Origin: Nemania diffusa
Taxonomy: Eukaryota > Ascomycota > Sordariomycetes > Xylariales > Xylariaceae
Direction: 5' to 3'
Assembly: GCA_038501195.1 (NCBI GenBank)
Contig: JBBPUQ010000004.1
Coordinates: 1,364,001 to 1,428,000, forward strand
DNA: 64,000 bases
The notes under the pieces were generated by a model. The model was not told the origin of the DNA, did not search any database, and was given only the letters and a program-made list of their open reading frames with translations. Shown here in pieces: positions 35,051 through 47,632 of the stretch (position 1 is its first letter; each line of letters starts with the position of its first letter). The position numbers were made by a program, and so were the translations under genes.

Positions 35051-36687
35051 ACAAAAGGGGGTCAAGTCTCTCTTGTCTGAACAAATCCTTCCATACACAT
35101 GGTAGCCGGCATGGACATGTACTCTAGGGAATGGAGCACCTGCATAATCACGCGATTTGCATGCGTGATAGAACATGCGTGGTAGAAAATCGATAGGGCA
35201 CAACCTGGGATGCACGGGTGGGAGTTATAAGGAGGCCAAATCCTCGGTACCGTCTTCTACGAATTTAAGGGTCATGCTTTTTCGCCAAACAAACGAATGA
35301 TTGAAAAAGATTTACAAGCGCCCTTCCACGCTGTGAAGCCTGTGTCGTGTACATGATCGACCTACGATAGATGAATGAGCCGGCATCAGAAACGATGCGA
35401 ACCGCATAATGGAATCTTTAGTAGCATTGGAAAGCTAACTGTAACTAGACGTAATTATCGAAACCCTCTATAGTAGTTTCGAGGAGCTCAGCCAGTGAAG
35501 TCCGTTCTTACTAGGACGTAGAGAGAGTTCAATACAGGTAGGCAGGCGATTCTACTTATAATGGTAACAAAATGACAACGATATTACACGACAGCGTCTG
35601 CAAGATCTCGAAGTATATGTGCTATGGCATTCCAAAGGCGTGGAGACGTTTTACCAATTAAAATACGGTCACTGAGATGCATATTGCTCATGTACGTCAC
35701 TCGAGCATATGAGCGTCGTACCAGCTGGTTCAGGTTACTTGACGCAAAACATCCGGTACCTCCGAGCCAACAGATGTTGCACATGGGAATTGAATTAGCC
35801 TAGGTAAGTCTTAGCAAGCCATACTCTCAATAATTCCTCGATCCTATGGCGCAAAGGGGGATTTCATTCCTTTGGAATGCTGCCCCTTACTGTATTGCCC
35901 GTTCATGCCGTCGCGCCGGCTGTCATACCTAGGCGTAACAGCCCCTCAGGGAAATGACCTGGTGTCACCATAATTGTGAAGCCACCTAATGTCTTCAGTG
36001 GCCAGACAAGCCTGGAGATCCGGGACTCTCGGTTGCTTAAGTATCAAAGTCTGGGTCAGCAGTGAAAAGCCCAACGCCACTTTAATGTATCTGATGAAAT
36101 GTTGAATCCTATTGCAACCCTCCTTTCCCGCGACTGCTGCCCATCTGGGCACTAAAAGTACCTGACACTCGGGTCTTGCTATACTCACCTTCTTTCAGTG
36201 TGGCGGCCCTCTTTCTTGGGTTCTAAGTGGGGAGTGATAACGAGGAGTCAAGAACCGCTATCCCTATTTCTCACGATAGGCTTTCCACAGCCCACACAAG
36301 TGGTAGATTAGCGTGATATCGTCGCCCACTCAGTTTCACGATTCTCGCGCTAGCTCGAGACACTCATCCGCGTGGCGGCCGCAACAGCGGGGCAGAGAAG
36401 TCTCCTTTGTCCTGCTTCCAGCCAGTTTCGACGTCATGGCTCTGGACATTGGAAAGGTCGAGAGCCCTAGCTAGTGTCAGCTTCTTTGCGTTCCTGCGTC
36501 ATCAAGTAGCCTTAGTTAGCCATGCGTTTCCCGGAAGTTCGGGCAATCTGCTGGACATATAAGTATCTCGTAGCCCTTTTGTTTCGATTTCCCTCTTTCA
36601 ATCCTTCTCAATCCTACCTATAAATCTCTCGTTCACGCCTAAACATATTGTCTATTCCACACGAGCCACCAGTTCCTTAATATCAGC
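35051..36687. other. Intergenic region
   Basis: No gene was recognised. The last 100 bases (rich in C and T) are probably the promoter and leader of the polyol dehydrogenase gene. Confidence 0.55.
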
Positions 36688-38237
36688 ATGGCTAATCTCC
36701 CGAAGACAATGAAGGCTCTCAGGTAAGTTTGCGGGCTAATTGCTCCCGATAAATGTGTAGCAATTGCCATGAAATCCACTCAATTGCTGTGTGGCATACC
36801 AATAATGACGATAGCCATCTGACTATCTTGCCTTTGTAGATATGAGAAGCCGGAGGTGTGGGGGATCGTAGAGGTCCCACTTCCTACTCTCCGACCCGGT
36901 GATGTTCTTATCAAGGTCAAGGTAAGTCAATTCCATATGTCATTATCCCTTCTTAGCTTTAATAACAAGTCGTCTATAGGCATGCGGTGTCTGCGGTACC
37001 GACCTGCATATACACGAAGGAGAGTTTATCGCCGAATTCCCTCTCATTCCTGGACACGAGACTATTGGCGAGGTCGTCGGTAAGTGCATTGACAAACTGT
37101 CGATGATCAGATCACTAAATAAACCTAGGATTTTCGAGCGACGTAAAGGGTTTCAAGATCGGCGACCGGGTTGCAGCTGATAACTCGGAGCTCTGCGGCC
37201 ACTGGTGAGTAGCGCTCTTTGAGTAGATATGTAGTTCACGACTGACTCGCGATCCAATAGTTTCTACTGCCGGCGAGGTGAGGAACTACTGTGCGAGGAT
37301 TTCAAGGCCCACGGTGTGCTTGGCCTCGATGGTGGATTCGCCGAATACGTTCGTTCACTGCCAACCCCCGTATAGCCTCTAAGGCCTCGCTGACACACAG
37401 TGCAGTGCTCATATCCCCAAGGGCGTCTATTCAAGATTAACAACTTGAGTGATGTCGATGCCACGTTAATCGAGCCCGCTTCCTGTGCGATGCACGGCTT
37501 AGAGAAGATCGCTCCTAAGCCTGGTTCGCATGCCTTGCTCATTGGCGCTGGCCCTACGGGTCTTATGATGGCACAGTTCCTGTATGTGGGAATGCATCGT
37601 TTCTGAGGCCTGGTGACTGATTATTTCTTTGTAGGAAACATAGCGGTGTTTCTCGGCTTACCATCGCTGCGCCGGGAGGCTCGAAGATGGAACTTGCCAA
37701 GTCGTTAGATGCTGCCGACTACTACGTCGCTCTCGACCGATCAAATCCAGCTCCACAGTGGGAGCAGATTAAGAAAGACAACCCCTATGGCTTCGATATC
37801 GGTACGTAGAGCGCTCCCCCTGAATTATTTCGTATTTGATGTTAACACAGGAAAATAGTTATCGAGGCTAGCGGTAACGCCAAGGTTCTCGAGGATGCCA
37901 TCAATTACGTCCGCCGCGGGGGCAAGCTGGTGTGCTATGGCGTCTACCCGAACGCGGCCCGCGTCTCGTGGCCCCCAGCTAAGATCTTTGGTGATGGTGA
38001 GTTTAGAGCATCCCTTTTTTTATCTCTGTTGAATTTTACTAAGCATTCTTAGAAATTACCATCATCGGTTCGTTCTCCGAGACCTTCATGTTCCCAGCGA
38101 CAGTCGATTACCTCGACAGCGGCAAGGTTAAGACTAAGGGCATTGTCAACAAGACGTTTAAGCTGGAGCAGTGGGGCGAGGCTTTGGAGAGCATTCGCAA
38201 CAAGTCCGCTATCAAGGCTGCCATTGTCTTCGACTAA
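36688..38237 (+). CDS. Zinc-dependent medium-chain dehydrogenase, D-arabinitol/polyol type
   Basis: Nine exons: 36688-36722, 36840-36921, 36980-37079, 37129-37204, 37261-37348, 37406-37581, 37635-37801, 37859-37996 and 38053-38237; 348 residues. Every intron is GT-AG and short (48-117 nt). The catalytic zinc site is C41 with G-H65-E66 in [14 protein letters not shown]. The structural zinc site is the four-Cys run in [16 protein letters not shown]. The Rossmann motif is [11 protein letters not shown]. The strings GGFAEYCSYPQG and [23 protein letters not shown] place it with fungal D-arabinitol / polyol dehydrogenases, which oxidise sugar alcohols with NAD(P). The fifth donor (GTTCGT) and sixth acceptor were picked because only they restore EYCSYP. 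The exact substrate is inferred. Confidence 0.88.
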
Positions 38238-40041
38238 ATAGAGAGACATTGTATTAAATTAACCAGTATAAGTCGACCAAGCAAGAGATATAAAGGGTGT
38301 CAATCAGCGTATACCCGGCGAATAGGCAACTGAGCGGGGTTAGACTCACATATAGAAGACAGATTTGATGTGGCGATATGAACCAAAACCAATAAAGTAA
38401 AATGCGATAATTCGAGTGTTTCCCCTTGCGTGACGTTGATTTCAAAGCCGTCATTCATCTTCCGAGTTCCCCGATTCGGGCCGCAATGGCAGTGTGGTTG
38501 TTACATGCAGCATGCAGTTTGCTAGCCAATGGTGGACACTCGGCCCCAAGCTCCGGAGCAAAAGGATCAGAAACCCGAGAACGAAAATGACATGCGGGAC
38601 GAAAAGTGAAAGAGAGTTTGTGTATTTATATCTAGACGTAATCCTAATATAGTATGGGTGCCCCTTATAAGAGGGGCCAAGCCTGTCAGTAGGATGAGCG
38701 AGCCCCACGACCTTTGTGGTTCTGTCTCATGCACGTCATCTGTAGTTCACTTTTAAGAAGCGGAGATCGATTGAGGGAAGGTTGGACGAATTACAGTCAA
38801 TAAACCCCAAACAGCATGATCGATCACATTGGAACATATCGTCGTGCCTAATTGTAGACTGTCATTCTTGAATTGTAAATAATATTACTATGCCGTAGAA
38901 TGGGATGGGGTAGCATTGGTATTACGCATATGGTAGCAGTCTAGGATACTGGCAAAATACCTACTTAAAAGGGCTTTAGATCTTCAATCAGCTGCCTAGG
39001 ATTGATTGCTATTCTTATATAGGTAGTAGTGGAAAGATGAGGTGATTTGATGAAAGAATTGTAAAGTCAACTTCGGTCTAGGACTAAAAATACATGTTGG
39101 TTTCTCGTTGATTAAACTAATCTAATAGCCGTCCGATCATTTCCAGGTTACCCGGCGGGAAGAGTCCCGAGTATCTGGTAAACCCACTGACTCGGCCTCC
39201 GGAATCATATTTAGTATAGCCAATTATACCGGGGTCTCTATTTTAGCAATCCTCGGTTTTCTAGGGCCTCAATTCGACAGGGTTGGTAGTACACTGACTG
39301 TCGCATTATGAAGAGCTCGTTTCATCAAACACCAATCAATACCTCCACCACGCATGTATTAATCTGCAGTCAGCCAATAGAGGGCTGTAACCGTCCATCA
39401 GTGCTCGTATTCCTAACCTGCCTGTAGATCACGACTCCCACACTGCGCGACAACTGTTTTTTATGCGAAGAAAGTAATTCAAGAAAGAGTCATATAAATA
39501 GTGGAGAGGTAGATAAATCAGGAGAGATGAATAAGAATAATTCTAATTGTATAGCTGAATTTTACATGTAAGTGGTCTATTAGGACGATCGAGTTGAGAC
39601 GCATTTATCGTCCAGGAACACCAAACCCGTCGTAGATCATTCGATACTTGTGCCACTGCGACCTTGCAGGCCTTAGCGCAAGAGGGACTAGAAATATAGC
39701 CAATAGACACATCGTTTCTTTCTCTTGACCTGTCCTTGGATTAGAAGTATTGGCACACGCAGTGCTCGTGGATAGATATTAGAAGTACACATATGCCATT
39801 CTCCTTCGAATGCGCCCGTTCAAGAATCGCTTGACTTGCTTTAAAATTATAAGAAAAAGAGAATATCGAGTACCACGATTACATTATTCACAAGCGATGC
39901 TAGAATCTCAGGATATTAGAGGGTTATACCTTTGGTTTTAACTCAAAGATACTCACTCGCTTTGTAGAACTGTCGCTGACCATTTCTCTACTTTTGAGGT
40001 CTATCAGATTCATCTATATATCATTTAGTATCACGTTTCCC
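38238..40041. other. Intergenic region
   Basis: No gene was seen in this 1.8-kb AT-rich gap. The final part carries the promoter of the glycosyltransferase gene. Confidence 0.55.
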
Positions 40042-41512
40042 ATGTCTTCGAAAATATCTTTTAATCCACTTCTATCGATCTTGCGATTCGTTCTTAACAT
40101 GGGCTCAAGCTATCGGCGGCGATTGATGATTTATGCTGGAATAGCCGTTTTCATCGTCGGAGTCTATAATCTCCTTCGTGGATCTCTCCGTCCTTCTTTA
40201 GTTGCCGATGATGCTTCGACGATACCATACTTTATAGATGAAAACTGGCGTCAAGACCCCTGCGCGTCCCTGCGCGGTCTCGAGGATGTCTTCGTCATGG
40301 TCAGGACAGGCTCCAATGAAGTCCGCCAGAAGCTACCGCCACTCCTTAATACTACATTTCCCTGCTTCAAGCACCATGGGATTTGGTCAGACATGGAAGA
40401 AGACTTTGCTGGACAGCATATCTCAAATGCACTAGATGACATTGACCCTCGTCTCCGGGAACATCATCCTGAATTCGAATATTACCGCCACTTGCAAGAA
40501 CACAGCAATGGCATTATCTCGTCGGAAGAAACAGCTAGTTGGGCAGACGCCCCAAATACCGACTTTGGCCGCAACACACCCGCCTGGAAACTGGACAAGT
40601 GGAAGTTCCTCCCCATAGCAGCGAAAGCCTACCGTCAGCGCCCTACAAGCAAGTGGTACATCTTCATCGAGTGCGACACGTACGTGTTCTGGAATAACCT
40701 TCTAGCTTATTTATCGAAGATCGACGCTTCTCGTCCATACTACATCGGCCGCCAGATGAACATCGCAAAAGACGTGTTCGCCTATGGCGGTGCAGGCATC
40801 CTCATTTCCAACTCTGCAATGAAGGGGCTTGTAGAACAGCATGCGGCACATTTAGAAGAATATAACACACTCACTATTAATCAATGGGCGGGTGACTATG
40901 TTCTCTCGCGAGTCCTGCTTGATGCGGGTGTACAGCTCTCGCAGGTCTGGCCGACTCTTGAGGGGGACTCGCCGGCGGTGTTGGACATGAAGTCGATGTC
41001 TACTAAGGGCCGACCTATCTGGTGCTATTATGTAGGGACCTACCATCATTTGACCCCTGATGATATTTACGCATACTATGACTTCGATCGGTCGTGGGAC
41101 TTAGTAGTAAGCTACCCCTTCCCCTATTTGCGCATCCCTGAGACGAGGATTCGAGAAGCTGACGTTCGATCTCGATTTCTAGAAACGTGGTTTTCCTCGC
41201 CACGGGGATATTTTCCGGCATGTGATTTATCCTCAAATGAAGGACATGAAATCCGAATGGGATAACCTTTCACTCGAGAAACGAAGCGAGAACGCCTCCT
41301 TTTTGGAATGCAGAAAGATCTGCGAGAATGAAAGAGGCTGCGTGCAATTCTCACTTACTGCAGGCACTTGCAGAATATCAAGAGTGGTAAAGCTGGGAAG
41401 ACGACAGCAGCCGGATATGCAAGTCGACTCCGGTTGGATAGTGGAACGCGTCCAGTCTTTTATGAAGGACATGAACGCATCGTGTAGCAGGCAAGGATGG
41501 ATTGCTCCGTGA
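40042..41512 (+). CDS. GT31-like type II membrane glycosyltransferase with apparent +1 frameshift
   Basis: The frame from ATG 40042 (or 40099) runs to a stop at 41265, giving 407 residues. It has a short basic N-terminus, one transmembrane segment (about 28-46) and a fringe-like lumenal domain with the acidic metal-site motif ECDTYVFW (residues 210-217), as in fungal GT31 (DUF604-type) enzymes of the Golgi. After WFSSPRG this frame loses family character, while the next frame over continues at once with DIFRHVIYPQMK and a Cys-rich PAN/apple-like tail (C-x3-C-x5-C-x8-C) ending at 41512. Removing one G from the run at 41204-41207 joins both into 489 residues. This is either a real frameshift (damaged gene) or a homopolymer error in the assembly. 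No GT-AG intron fits the phases. Confidence 0.8.
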
Positions 41513-41859
41513 TCTGGGAGTTCGGTTTCATTATGACTCTCTTTTTAATACCCATACTTCAGCATATGCATTCAGGTGTTCAACTACTGTTTGATATACT
41601 ATAACAGTAGAAGATGCCGTACAGGGGGCAGGATATACCCCTAGGAGGAAAATTAGTGAGCTACATTTTATTCATCTGAGAGTTTTCAATTGACTACTCG
41701 AGTAGAAGTCCGAGTTTGTAGAGTCATTTGTTCTACACATTCTGCCAGAGCTAGATTGGCACCTCCTCGTTCATAATCTCATCACAGACTCCTCTCTTGC
41801 AAGAATCACAGCAGCCAGCCGGCTCTTCGCACGACGCAGAAGCAGTTGCCCAACCACAG
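41513..41859. other. Convergent intergenic region
   Basis: 3' flanks of the glycosyltransferase and DUF3712-like genes. Nothing else was seen. Confidence 0.6.
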
Positions 41860-43030
41860 CTAACGCATCAACAACTTCTGCGTCCACTTCGTAAGACTAA
41901 GTCTTTTGTCCCTCGACTCCTCCGCAATATCGTCCATACCTAGGGCCTGGAACAATTTCACAGCGTTCTTGATGGGCACATTGATGCCCTTGATCGTCTC
42001 ATCACACCAGCCAGCCCCAGCGCACCGTCTGCCGACTAATCTCGCCCCAGGGGCCTGCTCATCGCTTCCCTCGTTCTCGCCAAGCGCAGCAGCCTCCCTC
42101 ACGGCAGCCGCCAGCTTCGCCACCGCTCTCCTGTTCACGCTCCCCTGAAACGTGGCGTCGAAGTAGCCGCAGCGGATATCGAGGCGGCCCTTGAGCTCCG
42201 CCAGGATCTTGCCCTCGTGGTCCTCGATGTCGAAGCAGCACGTGCCGAAGCTCATCTCGAGGGGGCTCGGGTTCAACACGTAGAACTTGACGGAGATGAT
42301 GGTCTCGCTGCTCGATCCGATGGTGCTGGCGAAGCTCGTGGAGGTGAGGCTGTTGTTGAGAGGGGCCGCGATGCCGGGCGTGAGGCTCGCTGTCGAGGGC
42401 GATCCTGCCATGCGGGGGTCGTTCGGGACGATACTAACCGCGCGTATGCTCACGGCCGGGCCCTTCATGCCTGGCAGCTCGAGCTCCTTCGCGTAGACCA
42501 TCTCCCGGGGACCGACGCCTAGGGCGCTGATGGAGGTCTGTCCGTTGCGCAGGGAGAGGATCACGGTGCTGTTCTGGATGATGGCGCGGATGAAGGCTTT
42601 CAGGGCACCCTTGTCGACGATGGCCACTAGCTGGCTGGTCACGATAACGTCGGTGCCGTAGGCCTGCGTTGTTATCGCGGGCAGCGTTACTTTGCCGAAG
42701 AGGCCGGATGGACCGCATAGGTCTAGAGTCATCGGTGCGATAGTCGCGCTGGCGGGCCCGGTCTTCGTTATGCGGGCCTCGAGGGAGACGTGAAAGGAGC
42801 TGGTGATAGTTAGCGTGGCGGTCGCCTGGGAGGAAGGAAAGCGAGGTACAGGCAATGTTGGTAGGCAGGTAGATAGCCTGGCTCATGACTTACTCTTCGG
42901 TAACAAGACTGATACGGAGCATCGTAATAATCAACTTGCTGTTCTGTACAATGGTGTTGACGAGTCCTTGGAAGGCGGCTTCCATCTGGGAAGCATGCCT
43001 TTGGACGATGCCTTGAAAGCTGAAATCCAT
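41860..43030 (-). CDS. DUF3712-like LEA/beta-sandwich protein
   Basis: Two exons on the minus strand, 43030-42894 and 42799-41860, give 358 residues. The 94-nt intron runs from GTAAGT to a CTAAC branch and ACCAG. Splicing joins ISLVTE to DSFHVSLEARITKTGP, which reads through like other fungal DUF3712 proteins (nonpolar repeats of the type VNTIVQNSKLIIT...). Without splicing, the second exon has no ATG near its start. The protein has no signal peptide or membrane segment in this model, unlike many relatives that carry an N-terminal anchor. The repeating pattern of a short hydrophobic strand, an Asp/Ala-leu-x-x-F helix and a Gly-rich turn suggests lipid-binding LEA-like folds; function is unknown. 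Exon 2 is GC-rich. Confidence 0.72.
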
Positions 43031-44269
43031 ATTGCTGAGTTGCAGGCTCACCCTTGGTTACATGGCTATTTCAACCATTAACTCAGTTATATGTAGGTGT
43101 AGATATATATGTAGATGTGGGTGGGAGATGGGGAAGAGGATAGGGATAGGGCCTTGCCTGAAGATCGTCACTACCTACCGAGGTTGATTGGGGGACAGGG
43201 TGTGTGTACCTGTCAGAGGTGAAGCCAATGGCAAAGCGGAAGGTGAGGACTTGGGTGTAGCAGTATCACAATATGAAGCACTAACAATACTGCATATGGG
43301 CTACTGCGATGGTGGATATGCGCCTATAGGCCGTATGCCTAGCTGGATGATCTCTTTAACTGCGTACACACATCGGCAACAATGGCAGCAAGCTTGACTC
43401 CGCTTTAATATAAACCATGTTTGTGTGCACACTTATTCACTGCGGTGTCCTGGAGTAACAGAGGCAATCCACCTCTTTGTTTTGTTTAGATGGAGATAGT
43501 CTCAGCATCTTTAGCTGTGACCACCCATCGTCAGAAGCAGGCTGGAAAACTACCCTTCTTTGTAGCATAGATGAGCACCGTATAGACAATCATCTAAACC
43601 AACTTAGAGTTGGCAATTGCCAACTTGTTCCTATGCCCCTTTTTAGCTTCTACCTAAGTTCTAAGAGTTGGATCTGGAGGCGTGATTGAAAAATCGGCAT
43701 GTGCCAAGACACCATCACATGCTAATAGTCACCTAGACTGAAGGATTGCAGTCTTAAACTGCTGCCTATGCGTACAGTTACAGATTGATGCATAGTTTCC
43801 GACGTACGCATTAGAAGCGAGTTGGCCATTGTTCATTGGTGATTGTCCTCGTAGACTAGATTGGCGACACGCGTCTTTAGGTCATACTGGCAAAAAAAGG
43901 GACGCGAGATGAAGTCGATTTACAAGCCTTTCCTACTTCTGGACCAATATTAGATGCAGTTTGTTTCCTTTTCCACCCTCTGATTGATGGCAATTGGTTG
44001 TTTAACCCCGCAGATATTAGATAGCTAGCCTATCACGGCACCATGTTAGAGTGTATCAAATAGCCTTTCTAGCTAAAGATATCCTGTATAGGTGCCTAGT
44101 ATGAGGACAGGTCTCGCTAGCTGGAGGGGATTAAGAGTTCGCTCTGTGGCGTGGCCTGCAGAACTGCAATGGTTCTTACAGCAGATGCTTTTCTGATTTT
44201 CGGTTTTCGGAGTTTGACATTGAGTATCATGTTGGAGTCGAGATGGCACTAATCTGAGGCTGGGTACTA
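43031..44269. other. Intergenic region left of the transposon
   Basis: No gene was seen. Base composition becomes more AT-rich toward the transposable element. Confidence 0.55.
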
Positions 44270-44471
44270 GAGTCCCCCCCCGGCTACCTGGCCACCCCCC
44301 CCTAACGGGCCACTTTTCCCACCAAAACTCACTAACTTCAACAGGCTATAATAAATCAACAAAAATACCTATTAAAGCCTAGTAAAAAGATTTATATAGA
44401 TAGTTACTTAATATTATAATATTTTGAAAACTTTTACTAGTTGACCGCTTTATATAGCGTTATATTTAATA
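44270..44471 (+). repeat. Left terminal inverted repeat
   Basis: Starts GAGTCCCCCCCCGGCTACC and includes ACGGGCCACTTTTCCCACC. It matches the complement of 44872-45074 except for one base in the second C run. Confidence 0.85.
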
Positions 44472-44871
44472 GAATATAAATTTACATATAAAAATATATG
44501 TTGAAAAATTTACGCTTAAATAATTAATTAAAAATCGGAAAAATATCGGAAAAATACAAAGCTTTATTTTTTAAGTTTATATAATAGTTTCTTAGTTAAA
44601 AAACTTCAGTTTGTAATATTTGCTTCATTTTTAAAAAAGAAAAAAAATATAATATATTTTATAACAGTAATTTTATATAACATTATTAATATAGTTTATA
44701 TATTTTAAATATAAAATATAATAATAAAACAAAAAATGTATTTTTAGCTTTTTATTTATATTAAATATTAAATAAATTTAGTTTAAAAAACTTCCGAAGA
44801 TTTTCCGATTTTTAATTAATTATTTAAGTAAAAAAATTTTTACATAGATTTTTATATATAAATTTTTATTT

Positions 44872-45074
44872 TATTAAATATAACGCTATATAAAGCGGTC
44901 AACTAGTAAAAGTTTTCAAAATATTATAATATTAAGTAACTATCTATATAAATCTTTTTACTAGGCTTTAATAGGTATTTTTGTTGATTTATTATAGCCT
45001 GTTGAAGTTAGTGAGTTTTGGTGGGAAAAGTGGCCCGTTAGGGGGGGGGTGGCCAGGTAGCCGGGGGGGGACTC
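44872..45074 (-). repeat. Right terminal inverted repeat
   Basis: Complementary copy of 44270-44471. The second homopolymer has nine G here against eight C on the left. Confidence 0.85.
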
Positions 45075-47632
45075 TAGGTAATGTCCTGGAGGTCATCAAC
45101 ACTAAACTACCTAGGTACTCTATACTTGTGTAGTTCTCGGAGGTCCGTTTCAATTACAGGCCCGATTGGCTTATCAATTGCGATTTCCCTCCCACTTTCC
45201 CACAGTTCTCAGAGACCTACATCAAACTAGGACTGAGGGTAGACGCATAGCGAGCGATTTATAATTACCATCTTACTTACGCATAGAAGAGAACGGGTGG
45301 GCTGGACTGGGCTGAGCCGAGCTGAGTAGGGCTGGAGCAGCTGAATACTTACGGATCTTCACTTACTCAGCTATATTGCGAGAAATGGATAGTCCGGCTA
45401 CGGAGGAACTCATCGGACCAATAGTGACAATAGAGAAATAAAAAATGACGAGAATGTGCGTAAGGCCTTTTTGGTGGCTTAAGAGCTGCATCATTCTGAC
45501 AGGTCATGATACCTGATGATTTAACAGCCATATTTCCTCCCCCTCTTTACAGTGCGACCACTGTACTACAGGATTTCTCAAATATATAGCCGCGCAAGAA
45601 CACGTAGATGTGCTTGTTTCATCTGTTTTGCGACACGGGACTGAAGTGAAACAGTACTTACCCAGTAGGCCCTTTGCATATGCATCGTAAATCAAAGGGC
45701 TAGACCCGAGACCCGCCAACCGCGTAGCGTATCAGGGAGACAGGGGGGTGTATATCATGAAGTCGGTAGATTATAGCTTATTTTATCGTCATATACACAT
45801 GGTCTCGTACATCATATAGCAAACTATGGCATATTACATGCAACTCATACTATACCTACTTCGTAACAAACTGAATTTTAGATAGGTATGAGACATGACC
45901 CGTAGGTTAGGCACATGTACTACCTAAGGTATATATTAGCTTGATCGATACCTGGCACAGCATATGCATACTTACAAAGTTATGGGTACCTAATATTCTT
46001 CATCAGCATTCAGCCAGGGCTGAAGACTGGGGTACATGCGCAGGTAGGTTATAGTAAACAGTGGGGTTAATTAGGGCGTTATCCAGGCACGTAACAACCC
46101 CAGGGGCGATTCTTGGCCCCTCGGCTATGGTGAGGATTAGCGAGCTTCTGGGGGCCGGGAAACACTACGATTGGGCGAATAGCCTGACCCAGTACCTGAA
46201 TAGATACCTATACTAATGCTACCTAAGTAAACAGTAGGCGGGTTCGAGACAGTGTTTTACTGGTACCTTTGTAACACGCGAAAAGGGGGCTTGGCGCACT
46301 CACTGCTTTCGCATAGGCTCGGCTGGGCTCACTCTATGTAACAGTCCAACAGGTGCGTAGTATCTATAAGTTTGTTAGGCCAGGGGAGCTCTTCCACGTT
46401 CCTTTTTTCTAACCATGCCAACGGTAGTGCTCGGGTAAGTGGGACTTGCTAAGCCAAACCAGGTAGGTGTACCCTACCTCGTAGAGGAAAAAGAACGGAC
46501 GACGTGAGTATAACTTTGATACGAGTTTTGAAAGACCTGGCATTTGTCTAGCCTTAATGCATCGACTCGTTCCTTGAACATTATAAGCGAATCTAACTTG
46601 CGGTGATAATGCTTTAATAACCTGCTTGCTTGTGGCTGTTGCCCGGACATTGCTACGCTGTTCTATTTGATTTCATATATCAAAGTTCCTCTGCTTATAG
46701 GGCCTAGGGAGGGGATACATGCTGTGTGGACCTTCATGTACCCTCAAAGAAAGTACTCTTTACATATATATATATATTTAGCATTAAGTAAACGAGCATT
46801 GCTTACGCAGACAGGTATTGAGCTGTTATTATATTTATTGTGGTGTACTTACAGCAACACGAATATTTACTTGTAGTTGGATGCACGCTTAGGTGATCCA
46901 CTGTCAGCCTACATAGGTATGTACCTATGTAGGTAGGAGGTAGTTAGTTCTACCTGGGTAAGGTCCGACGCTAAAGTGCCAATAACCTTGTCCCGCCTCT
47001 ACATACAGTACGTCTAGGGGCATCTCTAGGCACGGTACCTACCTAGGCTAGATGACTAGCGGTTGCTCTTAGGTCACTTGGACGAAAGTAATTCAATCCC
47101 AATACCTTTGAACACTTATTTTCTGTCCCATACTTTCGTTTGCTTCAACCTGCTATCTAGCTGTGGTAGCCATACCGAACCTCATTCTACTTTACCTCTT
47201 TGTCTGGTATGCTGTAAGAATTGACCTGGCTCACACCCCCAGTCCTACCCGCTGTCGAATCTAATAAAGCAACTCATGTTGCTGGATCTGTAATTCGGTA
47301 CTCGTCGCATCCCAAATACCTATCCCTCTACGTCATAGTCATCCCTTGCAGTCTACTATAAATATCTACTTATACATACAGAATTAACTGTTTTTCTGTC
47401 CCTGAAGCGTCATCTTCTCGTTTTGTTTCGTCTGTGCCCTCTTCCTGTCGCCGCCATCGCCACCACCTTCTACTTAGACTCGACTCGCAGAAATCACGAC
47501 CCGGCAGCAGCGACATTGTGCCCCAGTGACAGGGAACACGAGCCTTACAGATGCTCAGGCAGCCACGACCCGTCGTTTCCGGCTGTTTTGTCTTCCAGCT
47601 TCCTTCTCGGTGCCCGAGCTTATGCAATTACA
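45075..47632. other. Intergenic region right of the transposon
   Basis: No coding region is supported in these 2.5 kb. There is a GCTGGACTGGGCTGAGCCGA-like imperfect repeat at 45300-45345, several TACCTAGGTA words and a 26-nt palindrome at 46908-46933. From about 47200 onward lies the promoter and leader of the HECT ligase gene. Confidence 0.55.
46908..46933. repeat. 26-nt palindrome of TAGGTA family
   Basis: The left half CCTACATAGGTAT is complementary to the right half GTACCTATGTAGG apart from the central pair. It is one of the best palindromic copies of a motif found in most intergenic regions of the window. Confidence 0.6.

Larger units (their letters stand above)
44270..45074. mobile_element. 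Non-autonomous DNA transposon with ~200-bp terminal inverted repeats
   Basis: An 805-bp element bounded by TA on both sides (44268-44269 and 45075-45076). The ends are GAGTCCCCCCCCGG and its complement. The outer 202-203 bp on each side are inverted copies with one C/G-run length difference. The match continues more loosely for roughly another 90 bp, so most of the element can fold into one long hairpin. The centre is extremely AT-rich and has no transposase. The G/C-run termini and TA duplication suggest mobilisation by a Tc1/mariner-type (Fot1/pogo-like) transposase; that assignment is inference. The near-identity of the arms points to fairly recent insertion or arm homogenisation. Confidence 0.85.

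Noticed and set aside
42859..43065. Alternative reading of the DUF3712 upstream exon, spliced to an acceptor at 42826
   Set aside because: The frame gives Cys/His/Arg-rich sequence unlike the family. The 42893-42800 intron restores a family-like junction.
44270..45074. CRISPR-like or satellite repeat array
   Set aside because: The repeats are one inverted pair with TA flanks, not direct repeats with spacers.
46667..46876. 69-residue frame in the gene-free region
   Set aside because: Isolated, AT-rich, no splice-linked partners and no resemblance to known proteins.
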